Position numbers and translations under genes: made by a program. This document shows, piece by piece, positions 33,352-43,897 of a DNA stretch of 64,000 bases. The stretch comes from Pseudorhodoferax sp965279475. GTDB lineage: Bacteria > Pseudomonadota > Gammaproteobacteria > Burkholderiales > Burkholderiaceae_C. Each line of letters begins with the position of its first letter. The stretch's first letter is position 1. Location of the stretch: contig CBDIIA010000003.1 of the NCBI GenBank assembly GCA_965279475.1, forward strand, positions 186,001-250,000. The letters are read 5' to 3'. The notes under the pieces were generated by a model. The model did not search any database and was not told the DNA's origin. It was given only the letters and a program-made list of their open reading frames with translations.

Positions 33352-34100
33352 CGCTGCGCTCCGAGTTCGGGCGCACTGCCGCAGGCGATGGCGGCCGTGC
33401 CAGCGGGCCATGCCGGTGGCAGTGCGGCGGCCTTGGGCTGTGCCGGCAGCGGCTGGGCCGACAGCCAGCTGGCCACCGCCACCACGTCTTCGCTGCGCAT
33501 GCGGTTGGCGATCTGCGCCATGCAGTCGGGTGCGTGGGCCTTGCGCTGGCCGGTCTGCCAGGCGCCGAGCTGGGCGTTGAGGTAGTCGCGCGGCAGGCCC
33601 AGCAGGCCGGGCACGTTCGGCGCCACGCCGGTCAGCGCGCTGCCGTGGCATTGGGCGCAGGCCGGAATGCCGCGCGCCGCATCGCCCAGCTGCGTCAGCT
33701 GCCGGCCGCGTTGCAGCAGCTCGGGCGAGGCGGTCGAGGGCTGCGGCGCGGCGTAGGGCAGGTCGAGCGCGGCGAAGTGCTCGGCGATCTCGCGCAGGTA
33801 GGCATCGCTCAACAGGTCGACCATCTGGGTCATCAGCCCGTAGTGGCGCCGGCCGTCGCGGAAGTTGAGCAGCTGGTGGTAGAGGTAGCCGCCCGGTTTG
33901 CCGGCGATGCGCGGGTAGTAGCCGTCGCTGGTGGCGCGACCCTCCTTGCCATGGCAGGCGCTGCAGGCCAGCGTGCGCTGCGCCATGCTGTCCTCGACGG
34001 TGGGGCCGGCGGCCCGGGCCTGGCCAGTGAGCAGACCGCACACCAGGGCAGCCAGGCAAGCGAGCGCGCCAGCGGCGCCGCGGAAGGGGAAAGGTTTCAC
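33348..34100 (-). CDS. Diheme c-type cytochrome
   Basis: Periplasmic cytochrome of about 250 residues with two heme sites, CSACH and CAQCH, each in a c4-like domain: MAQRTLACSACHGKEGR then GIPACAQCHGSALTGV. The signal peptide KPFPFRGAAGALACLAALVC ends at QARAAG. I prefer GTG 34100, which gives a clean signal peptide. A longer frame from 34187 would run through the direct repeats of the MocR gap. It forms a two-gene unit with the triheme protein. Confidence 0.85.
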   Translation of the reverse strand: MKPFPFRGAAGALACLAALVCGLLTGQARAAGPTVEDSMAQRTLACSACHGKEGRATSDGYYPRIAGKPGGYLYHQLLNFRDGRRHYGLMTQMVDLLSDAYLREIAEHFAALDLPYAAPQPSTASPELLQRGRQLTQLGDAARGIPACAQCHGSALTGVAPNVPGLLGLPRDYLNAQLGAWQTGQRKAHAPDCMAQIANRMRSEDVVAVASWLSAQPLPAQPKAAALPPAWPAGTAAIACGSAPELGAQR

Positions 34101-34140
34101 GATGGGCCGATCATGCCAAATGCCGCAGCCGCGAACCAGC

Positions 34141-34201
34141 ATCAGAACTGGGCACAACGACCGTATCAGATGAAAATAGGGATGCATTCTACGAATCAGA
34201 T
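34141..34201. promoter_or_regulatory. Direct repeats in the divergent MocR gap
   Basis: Three copies of ATCAGA at 34141, 34165 and 34195; the last two extend to ATCAGAT and are 30 bases apart, about three helical turns. MocR-type regulators (PdxR, GabR, TauR) are known to bind direct repeats of this kind next to their own gene. The gap also serves the cytochrome operon. Confidence 0.45.
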
Positions 34202-34210
34202 CATCGCGCG

Positions 34211-35632
34211 ATGAAACGCTACGAACAACTCGCCGAACTGCTGGCCACCGACATCCGCAGCGGGCAGCTGCTGCCCGGCAGCCGGCTGCCGTCGATCCGC
34301 ACCATCACGGCGCAGCACGGCATCAGCCCGTCGACGGCGTTCCAGGCCTATTACCGGCTGGAAGAGCGCGGCCTGGTGCGTGCGCGGGAGCGCTCGGGCT
34401 ACTACGTGACGGCGGCCGGCGTGCACGCCACGGGCACCGGCACCGCCGGTCGGGCCGCGCCGCGCGCAGCACGCATCGCCACGCGCATCGACATCAGCGA
34501 CCGCGTGTCCGCCGTGCTGGCCGCGGCCGCGCACCGCGACATCGTGCCGCTGGGCTCGGCGTTCGCGTCGCCCGAACTGTTCCCGCTGCAGCGGCTGGCG
34601 CGTTCGCTGGCCAGCAGCGCACGCGCCACCGACCCGTGGGAGACCGTGCAGTACCTGCCGCGCGGCCACGTCGGCCTGCGCCAGCAGATCGCACTGCGGT
34701 ACCTGGCGCTGGGCATGGCCCAGCCGCCGGAGGAGCTGATCGTCACCAGCGGCGCGCTGGAGGCGCTGCACCTGAGCCTGGCCGCCGTGGCGCAACCCGG
34801 CGACCTGATCGCAGTGGAGTCGCCGGGGTTCTACGCGGCCCTGCAGACGCTCGAGCGGCTGCGGATGAAGGCGATCGAGATTCCCTCGGACCCGCGCGAA
34901 GGCATCGACGTTGCCGCGCTGGCGGCCGCGATGAAGCGCCATCCGGTCAAGGCCTGCTGGTGCATGACCAACTTCCAGAACCCCACCGGCGCCAGCATGC
35001 CGGAGGAACGCAAGCGCGAACTCGTGGCACTGCTGGCGCGCGAGGAGATTCCGCTGATCGAGGACGACGTGTACGGCGAGCTCTACTACGGCGCACGCGC
35101 ACCGTTGCCGGCCAAGGCGTTCGACCGCAAGGGTCTGGTGCTGCACTGCAGCTCATTCAGCAAGACGCTGGCGCCCGGCTACCGCGTGGGCTGGGTCGCG
35201 CCCGGCCGCTTCGGCGAGCGCATCGAACGCCTGCGCCTGATGACCACGCTGTCGGCCAGCCAGCCCGCCCAGGCCGCACTGGCCGACTACCTGGCCCACG
35301 GCGGCTACGACAAGCACCTGCGCCGCCTGCGCCACGCGATGGAAACCCAGGGCGTGCAACTGGCGGCGGCGCTGACGCGCCACTTCCCGCGCGGCGTGCG
35401 TGTGTCGCGTCCGACGGGCGGCTATTTCCTGTGGGTCGAGCTTGCACCGGGCTTCGATGCGCTGGCACTGCACGAGCAGGCGCTGGCCCATGGCATCAGC
35501 ATCGCGCCCGGGCCGATCTTCACGCAGCGCAAGAGCCATGGGCATTGCATCCGGTTGAACTACGGGCATCCGTGGAGCGAGCGCATGGAGGCGGCGGTGG
35601 AGACCTTGGGGCGGTTGGCGGCGGCCGCGTAG
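34211..35632 (+). CDS. MocR-type regulator (GntR HTH fused to aminotransferase domain)
   Basis: Transcription factor of 473 residues. The N-terminal GntR winged helix (1-70) has GSRLPSIRTITAQHGISPST. The remainder is a fold-type I aminotransferase domain with the PLP lysine Lys318 in SSFSKTLAPGYRVGW and NFQNPTGASMP. Such proteins sense PLP plus an amino compound. It diverges from the cytochrome pair and probably controls it or itself; which effector is unknown. Confidence 0.92.
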   Translation: MKRYEQLAELLATDIRSGQLLPGSRLPSIRTITAQHGISPSTAFQAYYRLEERGLVRARERSGYYVTAAGVHATGTGTAGRAAPRAARIATRIDISDRVSAVLAAAAHRDIVPLGSAFASPELFPLQRLARSLASSARATDPWETVQYLPRGHVGLRQQIALRYLALGMAQPPEELIVTSGALEALHLSLAAVAQPGDLIAVESPGFYAALQTLERLRMKAIEIPSDPREGIDVAALAAAMKRHPVKACWCMTNFQNPTGASMPEERKRELVALLAREEIPLIEDDVYGELYYGARAPLPAKAFDRKGLVLHCSSFSKTLAPGYRVGWVAPGRFGERIERLRLMTTLSASQPAQAALADYLAHGGYDKHLRRLRHAMETQGVQLAAALTRHFPRGVRVSRPTGGYFLWVELAPGFDALALHEQALAHGISIAPGPIFTQRKSHGHCIRLNYGHPWSERMEAAVETLGRLAAAA

Positions 35633-35710
35633 AGCGGGGCTGAAGGAGTACCGGCGCTGGCCGGGCTTGGCCCGAAGGACGGTCGTTGGGAAAAGGAATT
35701 GCGCCTTGCA

Positions 35711-35739
35711 TTGATTGCGTAACAAATTGGCACAATAAT
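35711..35739 (+). promoter_or_regulatory. Candidate sigma-70 promoter
   Basis: TTGATT (35711-35716) and AATAAT (35734-35739) with a 17-base spacer, in an unusually A/T-rich patch 28 bases before the start of the sulfite-oxidase-fold gene. The rest of the 134-base gap shows nothing else. Confidence 0.45.
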
Positions 35740-35766
35740 GAATGTCTCATTGTGGGAGCCATTGCC

Positions 35767-36276
35767 ATGCGCACTTCTGTGAATCTGTTCCGGCGACTCA
35801 TCGTGCTGGCCGCGGCCGCAGTCTCGCTGCCCGCGCTTGCCCTCGACAAACCCACTGGCCGCGTGGTCCTGACGGTCGCCGGCCAGGTGGCACAACCCAA
35901 CGATGGACCGCGTGCCGTGTTCGACATGAAGATGCTCGAAGCCCTGCCGCAAAAGACGTTCAAGACCCAGACGCCGTGGTATCCCGCACCGGTCACGTTC
36001 ACCGGACCGCTGCTGCGCGATGTGCTGGCGGCGTCTGGCGCCAAGGGCAGCAAGATCGTGGCGCTGGCGCTGAACGACTACAAGTCGGAGATCCCGTTCG
36101 ACGACGCGCTGAAGCACGACGTGATCATTGCGCGGCTCATGAACGACAAACCGATGCCTGTGCGCGAAAAAGGCCCGTTGTTCATCGTGTACCCCTATGA
36201 CTCGAAGTCCGAACTCAAGTCCGAGCTCTATTTCAACCGCTCTGCCTGGCAACTGAGCACCCTGACCGTCCAATAG
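35767..36276 (+). CDS. Secreted sulfite-oxidase-fold (molybdopterin-binding-like) protein without cysteine
   Basis: Periplasmic protein of 169 residues. Signal peptide MRTSVNLFRRLIVLAAAAVS to ALALDK. The mature part resembles a stand-alone oxidoreductase molybdopterin-binding domain (TPWYPAPVTFTGPLLRDVL, LNDYKSEIPFDDA, GPLFIVYPYD). It has no cysteine at all, so the Mo-ligand Cys of sulfite oxidases is missing and catalysis of that kind is unlikely. A hybrid histidine kinase gene starts 38 bases later, suggesting a sensing role. Start ATG 35767 gives the clean signal peptide. Confidence 0.82.
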   Translation: MRTSVNLFRRLIVLAAAAVSLPALALDKPTGRVVLTVAGQVAQPNDGPRAVFDMKMLEALPQKTFKTQTPWYPAPVTFTGPLLRDVLAASGAKGSKIVALALNDYKSEIPFDDALKHDVIIARLMNDKPMPVREKGPLFIVYPYDSKSELKSELYFNRSAWQLSTLTVQ

Positions 36277-36314
36277 GCAAGAGGGTCGGCCACACACACG
36301 ACGCAGGGCAGCAC

Positions 36315-39425
<3,111 letters not shown>

Positions 39426-39459
39426 CCGTGCGCGGATCCGGCAGCCGCCTGCGACCTTG

Positions 39460-40377
39460 TCACTCGATGTTCTGCACCTGCTCCCGCATCTGCTCGATCA
39501 GCACCTTCATGTCCACCGAGATCTTGGTCAGCTCCAGCGCGGCGGATTTCGAGCCCATCGTGTTGGCTTCGCGGTGCAGCTCCTGGATCAGGAAGTCGAG
39601 GCGTTTGCCGACTTCGCCGCCTTTCTTCAGCAGCCGCTCGATCTCGTCGAGGTGCGAGTTTAGCCGGGTCAGTTCTTCGGCCACGTCGATGCGGATCGCG
39701 AACGAGGTGGCTTCGGTCAGGGCACGGTCCTGCGCGGCCTCGGGCAGGCTGGTGCCGTCGGTCAGGGCCATGGCCTCTTTCCAGCGTTCGAGGAACCGCT
39801 GGCGCTGCTGCTCGACCAGTTGCGGCACCAGCGGCAGCGCCTGCTCGGCCAGCGCGCGCAGCTGGGCCAGGCGTTCCTGCAGCATCGTGGCCAGCCTGGC
39901 GCCTTCGCGCTGGCGTGCCGACATCATCTCCTTCAAGGCCTTTTCGGTCAGCGGCATGAAATGCTCGGCCCAGTCGCCTGCGGGCGCCTGCTCGCCGGCG
40001 GCCAGGCGGAACACGTCGGCCACGCTCAGCGGCGTGGCGCCGGGCAGCCACGACTTCACCGTGTCCTGCAGGCCGTTGAGTTTCTGCAGCAGCCGCGCCG
40101 ACGGCTCGGGCAGCACGCCGGCGCTCACGCTGTCGATGGCGGCGCGCACTTCGACCTTGCCGCGCTTGAGCTTGGCGGTGAGCAGCTCGCGCAAGGCCGG
40201 TTCCTGCTGGCGCAACTCGTCGGGCAGGCGGAAAGACAGGTCGAGAAAGCGGCTGTTGACCGAGCGGATCTCCACACCGAGACGCCGTGTCGGCGCGCTT
40301 TTGGTCTCGGTTTCCGAGGTGGCAGCGGCGCTGCCTTGCTGGGCGCTCGCGTAGCCGGTCATACTGTAAACTGGCAT
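39460..40377 (-). CDS. yicC: YicC family endoribonuclease
   Basis: Conserved protein of 305 residues. N-terminal MTGYASAQQG, then VEIRSVNSRFLDLSFRLP, and the C-terminal DUF1732-like end EVGKRLDFLIQELHREANTMGSK are diagnostic. Members have been described as endoribonucleases and as affecting small-RNA turnover. It is divergent from the kinase gene with a 74-base gap. In many Burkholderiales gmk follows yicC; here the window instead shows the hybrid kinase gene converging on it. Confidence 0.95.
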   Translation of the reverse strand: MPVYSMTGYASAQQGSAAATSETETKSAPTRRLGVEIRSVNSRFLDLSFRLPDELRQQEPALRELLTAKLKRGKVEVRAAIDSVSAGVLPEPSARLLQKLNGLQDTVKSWLPGATPLSVADVFRLAAGEQAPAGDWAEHFMPLTEKALKEMMSARQREGARLATMLQERLAQLRALAEQALPLVPQLVEQQRQRFLERWKEAMALTDGTSLPEAAQDRALTEATSFAIRIDVAEELTRLNSHLDEIERLLKKGGEVGKRLDFLIQELHREANTMGSKSAALELTKISVDMKVLIEQMREQVQNIE

Positions 40378-40451
40378 CGAGAGGTAGTGGTCGTTGCGAT
40401 GGCCCGAGAATAACGGGGTTACGTCGCTCCCGAGAATTCCCAGCCAAATTT

Positions 40452-41477
40452 ATGTCCAAGATCAAGCCGGCCCCGTTGCCGCCCGAGACCGTGATCGGTG
40501 GCTACCGCGTGGTGCGCCGCTTGTCCTCGGGGGGCTTCGGGATGGTGTACCTGGCGCTGGACATCGAAGGCGTGCAGGTCGCGGTCAAGGAGTATCTGCC
40601 CTCGTCGCTCGCCTCGCGCGCCCCTGGCGAACTGCTGCCGCAGGTGCCGCCCGAAAAACTCTCGCTGTACCGCCTGGGCCTGAAGAGCTTCTTCGAAGAA
40701 GGCCGCTCGCTCGCGCAGATTTCCCACCCCTCGGTGGTGAGCGTGCTCAACTTCTTCCGCGAGAACGAGACCGTCTACATGGTGATGAACTACCTGGAGG
40801 GCGCGACCCTGCAGGACTTCATCATCACCTCGCGCGACCTGCGCAAGCAGAAGGTGTTCCGCGAGTCGACGATCCGCTCGCTGTTCGACGAGATCCTGCG
40901 CGGCCTGCGCATCGTGCACCAGCACAAGATGCTGCACCTGGACATCAAGCCGGCCAACATCTTCATCACCGACGACAACAAGGCCGTGCTGATCGACTTC
41001 GGCGCCGCGCGCGAGGTGCTGAACAAGGAAGGCAACTTCATCCGCCCGATGTACACGCCCGGGTTCGCTGCGCCCGAGATGTACCGGCGCGATGCAACGA
41101 TGGGCCCGTGGACCGACATCTACGCGATCGGCGCCTGCATCTACGCCTGCATGCAGGGCTACCCTCCGAACGAGGCGCCGCAGCGGCTCGAGAAGGACCG
41201 CATCTCGCTGGCGCTGTCGCGGCTGCGCGGCGTGTACTCCGACAACCTGATCGAGGTGGTCGAGTGGTGCATGGCGCTCGACCCGCTGTCGCGTCCGCAG
41301 TCGGTATTCGCACTGCAGAAGGAACTGAGCCGCGAGGGCGAGCGCCGTTACACCAAGCTGTCGGTCGGCGAGAAGCTGCGGCTGCAGTTCGATACGCTGG
41401 TGTCGGACACGAAGAAGAACGTGCGCGACATCACCGGTTTCGGCTCCAACACGAACACCAACATCAAGTCCAAATGA
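40452..41477 (+). CDS. Serine/threonine protein kinase
   Basis: Hanks-type kinase of 341 residues without a membrane segment. Gly-rich loop RLSSGGFGMVYLAL, lysine Lys46 (VAVKEYLP), catalytic loop HLDIKPANI with Asp164 (His-Leu-Asp instead of His-Arg-Asp), DFG at Asp182, and APE in GFAAPEMY. The C-terminus is Asn/Thr/Lys-rich. Start ATG 40452 gives the complete glycine loop. The PP2C phosphatase gene overlaps its stop (ATGA), so the pair forms a reversible phosphorylation switch. Confidence 0.93.
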   Translation: MSKIKPAPLPPETVIGGYRVVRRLSSGGFGMVYLALDIEGVQVAVKEYLPSSLASRAPGELLPQVPPEKLSLYRLGLKSFFEEGRSLAQISHPSVVSVLNFFRENETVYMVMNYLEGATLQDFIITSRDLRKQKVFRESTIRSLFDEILRGLRIVHQHKMLHLDIKPANIFITDDNKAVLIDFGAAREVLNKEGNFIRPMYTPGFAAPEMYRRDATMGPWTDIYAIGACIYACMQGYPPNEAPQRLEKDRISLALSRLRGVYSDNLIEVVEWCMALDPLSRPQSVFALQKELSREGERRYTKLSVGEKLRLQFDTLVSDTKKNVRDITGFGSNTNTNIKSK

Positions 41478-42376
41478 AGTTCTCCGTTTTCCAGGTCAGC
41501 CGTCGTGGAGGCCGTGAGAAAAACGAGGACCGCATGGGGTATTGCTACACCCGCGAGTCGGGCCTGTTCGTGCTGGCCGACGGCATGGGCGGCCACCCCG
41601 AAGGCGAAGTGGCGGCGCAGCTGGCGCTGCAGACGGTGTCGGCGCTGTACCAGAAGCAGGCCCGCCCGCTGATCGGTCAGGTGGCCGACTTCCTGGAGCG
41701 CTCGCTGCTGGCGGCGCACCGCCGCATCCTGCGCTACGCGAGCGAGAAGGGTATGCTCGACACACCGCGCACGACGCTGGTGGCGGCCGTGGTGCAGAAC
41801 AACAGCGCGACCTGGGTGCATTGCGGTGATTCGCGGCTGTACGTGGTGCGCGATGGCGAGTTGCTGACCCGCACGCGCGACCACTCGTACCTGGAGCAGG
41901 TGGCGGCCGGCGTCGTGCGGCTGTCCAAGATCAACCGCAACATCCTCTTCACCTGCCTGGGTTCGCCGACCAAGCCGGTGTTCGACGTGACCGGCCCGGT
42001 GACGCTGCAGCAGGGCGACAAGATCCTGCTGTGCTCCGACGGCTTGTGGGGCAGCCTGAGCGATGTCGACATCGTGCGCCAGATCAGCGCGGGCCCGGTG
42101 TCGCAGGCCGTGCCCGACCTGGTGGAGACCGCGTTGCGCAAGGCCGGAGAGACCAGCGACAACGTGACCGTGATCGCGCTCGAATGGGAGACGCCCGACG
42201 AGTTCGAGTCGACCCGCGGCATCTCCACCGACACCATCAGTGACGGCGTCTTTGCCTCGACCATCCAGGCCAGCAGCTTCGACGAACTCGACCACGAACT
42301 CGACGATGCCGCGATCGAGCGTTCGATCGCGGAGATCAACGAGGCGATCCGGCGCTCTGCGGCGAAGAAGGGCTGA
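41474..42376 (+). CDS. PP2C-type serine/threonine phosphatase
   Basis: Metal-dependent phosphatase of 300 residues. Motifs in order: REKNEDR, VLADGMGGHPEGEVAA, WVHCGDSRLYVVRDG, LLCSDGLWGSLSD and SDNVTVIAL, giving the Asp residues of the two-metal site. A C-terminal acidic extension (ELDHELDDAAIERSIAEINE) goes beyond the catalytic domain. It is translationally coupled to the kinase. Copy 3 of the structured repeat begins at the base after its stop. Confidence 0.93.
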   Translation: MKFSVFQVSRRGGREKNEDRMGYCYTRESGLFVLADGMGGHPEGEVAAQLALQTVSALYQKQARPLIGQVADFLERSLLAAHRRILRYASEKGMLDTPRTTLVAAVVQNNSATWVHCGDSRLYVVRDGELLTRTRDHSYLEQVAAGVVRLSKINRNILFTCLGSPTKPVFDVTGPVTLQQGDKILLCSDGLWGSLSDVDIVRQISAGPVSQAVPDLVETALRKAGETSDNVTVIALEWETPDEFESTRGISTDTISDGVFASTIQASSFDELDHELDDAAIERSIAEINEAIRRSAAKKG

Positions 42377-42465
42377 CCCCCAGTCTGCGCGCACTGCGTG
42401 TCGCTTCGCCAACCCCCTCTTCGGGGGCAATACCAGCGGCCTGGCGAAGCCAGTTCCGCGGTATT
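42377..42465 (+). repeat. Structured intercistronic element, copy 3
   Basis: About 89 bases directly after the PP2C stop. Read on the plus strand: CCCCCAG, a tail region with CGTGTCGCTTCGCCAA, the hairpin CCCCCTCTTCGGGGG, then outer arms AATACC / GGTATT around inner hairpin CTGGCGAAGCCAG. Compared with copy 2 the inner pair C-G is replaced by T-A, and an outer pair is also exchanged, so both stems are kept. Confidence 0.85.
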
Positions 42466-42513
42466 CACGCGGTTCGTTTGTGCTTCGTTGAGAGTTGCGA
42501 CAATCGGCACCGT

Positions 42514-42533
42514 GCCCTCTGCGAGGGCTTTTT
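42514..42533 (+). terminator. Terminator-like hairpin before rph
   Basis: GCCCTC / GAGGGC with a 3-base loop followed by TTTTT, 15 bases before the rph start. It would end transcripts of the kinase/phosphatase pair, or act in the rph leader if the rph promoter lies upstream of it. Confidence 0.6.
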
Positions 42534-42547
42534 CCCAGAAGCGACCC

Positions 42548-43276
42548 ATGACTGAATTTGCAAGAAGCGGTGGCCGTGCGGCCGACCAGCTGCGGCCCGT
42601 GCGCATCACACGGGGTTACACCATCCATGCCGAGGGCTCGGTGCTGATCGAGTTCGGGGCGACCCGGGTGCTGTGCACGGCATCGGTCGAAGAGAAGGTG
42701 CCGCCCCACAAGCGTGGCAGCGGCGAGGGCTGGGTCACGGCCGAGTACGGCATGTTGCCGCGGGCCACGCACACCCGTGGCGACCGTGAGGCGGCGCGCG
42801 GCAAGCAGAGCGGGCGCACGCAGGAGATCCAGCGGCTGATCGGCCGTTCGATGCGGGCGGTGTTCGATCTGAAGGCGCTCGGCGAACGCACGATCCACCT
42901 CGACTGCGACGTGCTGCAGGCCGATGGCGGCACACGCACGGCGGCGATCACCGGGGCCTTCGTCGCGGCGCAGGACGCGGTGCGTTTCCTGATGCAGGCC
43001 GGCAAGCTCAAGGCCTCGCCGATCGGCCAGGAGGTGGCAGCGGTGTCGGTCGGCATCATCGGCGGCACACCGCTGCTCGACCTCGAATACACCGAAGACT
43101 CGGCCTGCGACACCGACATGAACGTGGTGATGACCGGTGCCGGCCATTTCATCGAAGTGCAGGGCACGGCCGAAGGCGCAGCCTTCTCGCGCGCCGAGAT
43201 GGATGCGCTGCTAGGCCTGGCTGACAAAGGCATCGGCGAGCTGATCGCGCTGCAGCGCGCGGCGCTGGCCGCCTGA
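42548..43276 (+). CDS. rph: Ribonuclease PH
   Basis: Phosphorolytic 3'-5' exoribonuclease for tRNA 3' maturation; 242 residues, normal length. It starts SGGRAADQLRPVRITRGY. Conserved pieces: EGWVTAEYGMLPRATHTR, RGKQSGRTQEIQRLIGRSMR (RNA binding) and DCDVLQADGGTRTAAITGA (phosphate/active site). A longer frame upstream is excluded because it would cover the repeat and the hairpin. rdgB follows after 18 bases and hemW is coupled to that. Confidence 0.97.
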   Translation: MTEFARSGGRAADQLRPVRITRGYTIHAEGSVLIEFGATRVLCTASVEEKVPPHKRGSGEGWVTAEYGMLPRATHTRGDREAARGKQSGRTQEIQRLIGRSMRAVFDLKALGERTIHLDCDVLQADGGTRTAAITGAFVAAQDAVRFLMQAGKLKASPIGQEVAAVSVGIIGGTPLLDLEYTEDSACDTDMNVVMTGAGHFIEVQGTAEGAAFSRAEMDALLGLADKGIGELIALQRAALAA

Positions 43277-43294
43277 AGCCACGGAGACGCCACG

Positions 43295-43897
43295 ATGGAC
43301 CTGGTACTCGCTTCCAACAACGCCGGCAAGCTGGCCGAACTGCAGGCCTTGCTGGCGCCGCTCGGCGTGCGGCTGCGCCCGCAGGGCGAACTCGGCGTGC
43401 CAGAGGCCGAAGAGCCTTTTCGCACCTTCGTCGAGAACGCGCTCACCAAGGCGCGCAACGCCGCCGCGCACACCGGCCTGCCGGCGATCGCCGACGATGC
43501 CGGCCTGTGCGTCGACGCGTTCGGCGGCCTGCCGGGCGTCGACACGGCGTTCTACGCCACGCAGTTCGGTTATGCCAAGGGCGACGCCAACAACGTGCGG
43601 GCGCTGCTCGAGCAGATGCAGGCCATCGACAACCGGCGCGCAGCCCTGGTGAGCACACTGGTGGCCGTGCGCAGCCCGGACGACCCGGAGCCGCTGATCG
43701 CGGTCGGCCGCGTGTCGGGCGAGATCGTGCGCACGCCGATCGGCGACGGCGGCTTCGGCTTCGATCCGGTGATGTGGATCCCCGAGTTCGGCAAGACGTT
43801 TGCGCAGTTGCCGCCCGACGTGAAGAACGCGCACAGCCACCGTGGACGGGCTGCGCGCGACATGCTGCGGCTGGTCCGCGAACGCTGGCTCGCATGA
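43295..43897 (+). CDS. rdgB: RdgB/HAM1 XTP/dITP pyrophosphatase
   Basis: House-cleaning nucleotide pyrophosphatase that removes ITP, XTP and dITP; 200 residues. Family motifs: LASNNAGKLAELQALL (substrate binding), EPFRTFVENALTKARNAA (metal Glu), IADDAGLCVDAFGGLPGV (catalytic Asp) and GFGFDPVMWIPEFGKTFAQL. Its stop overlaps the hemW start by 4 bases. Confidence 0.97.
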   Translation: MDLVLASNNAGKLAELQALLAPLGVRLRPQGELGVPEAEEPFRTFVENALTKARNAAAHTGLPAIADDAGLCVDAFGGLPGVDTAFYATQFGYAKGDANNVRALLEQMQAIDNRRAALVSTLVAVRSPDDPEPLIAVGRVSGEIVRTPIGDGGFGFDPVMWIPEFGKTFAQLPPDVKNAHSHRGRAARDMLRLVRERWLA

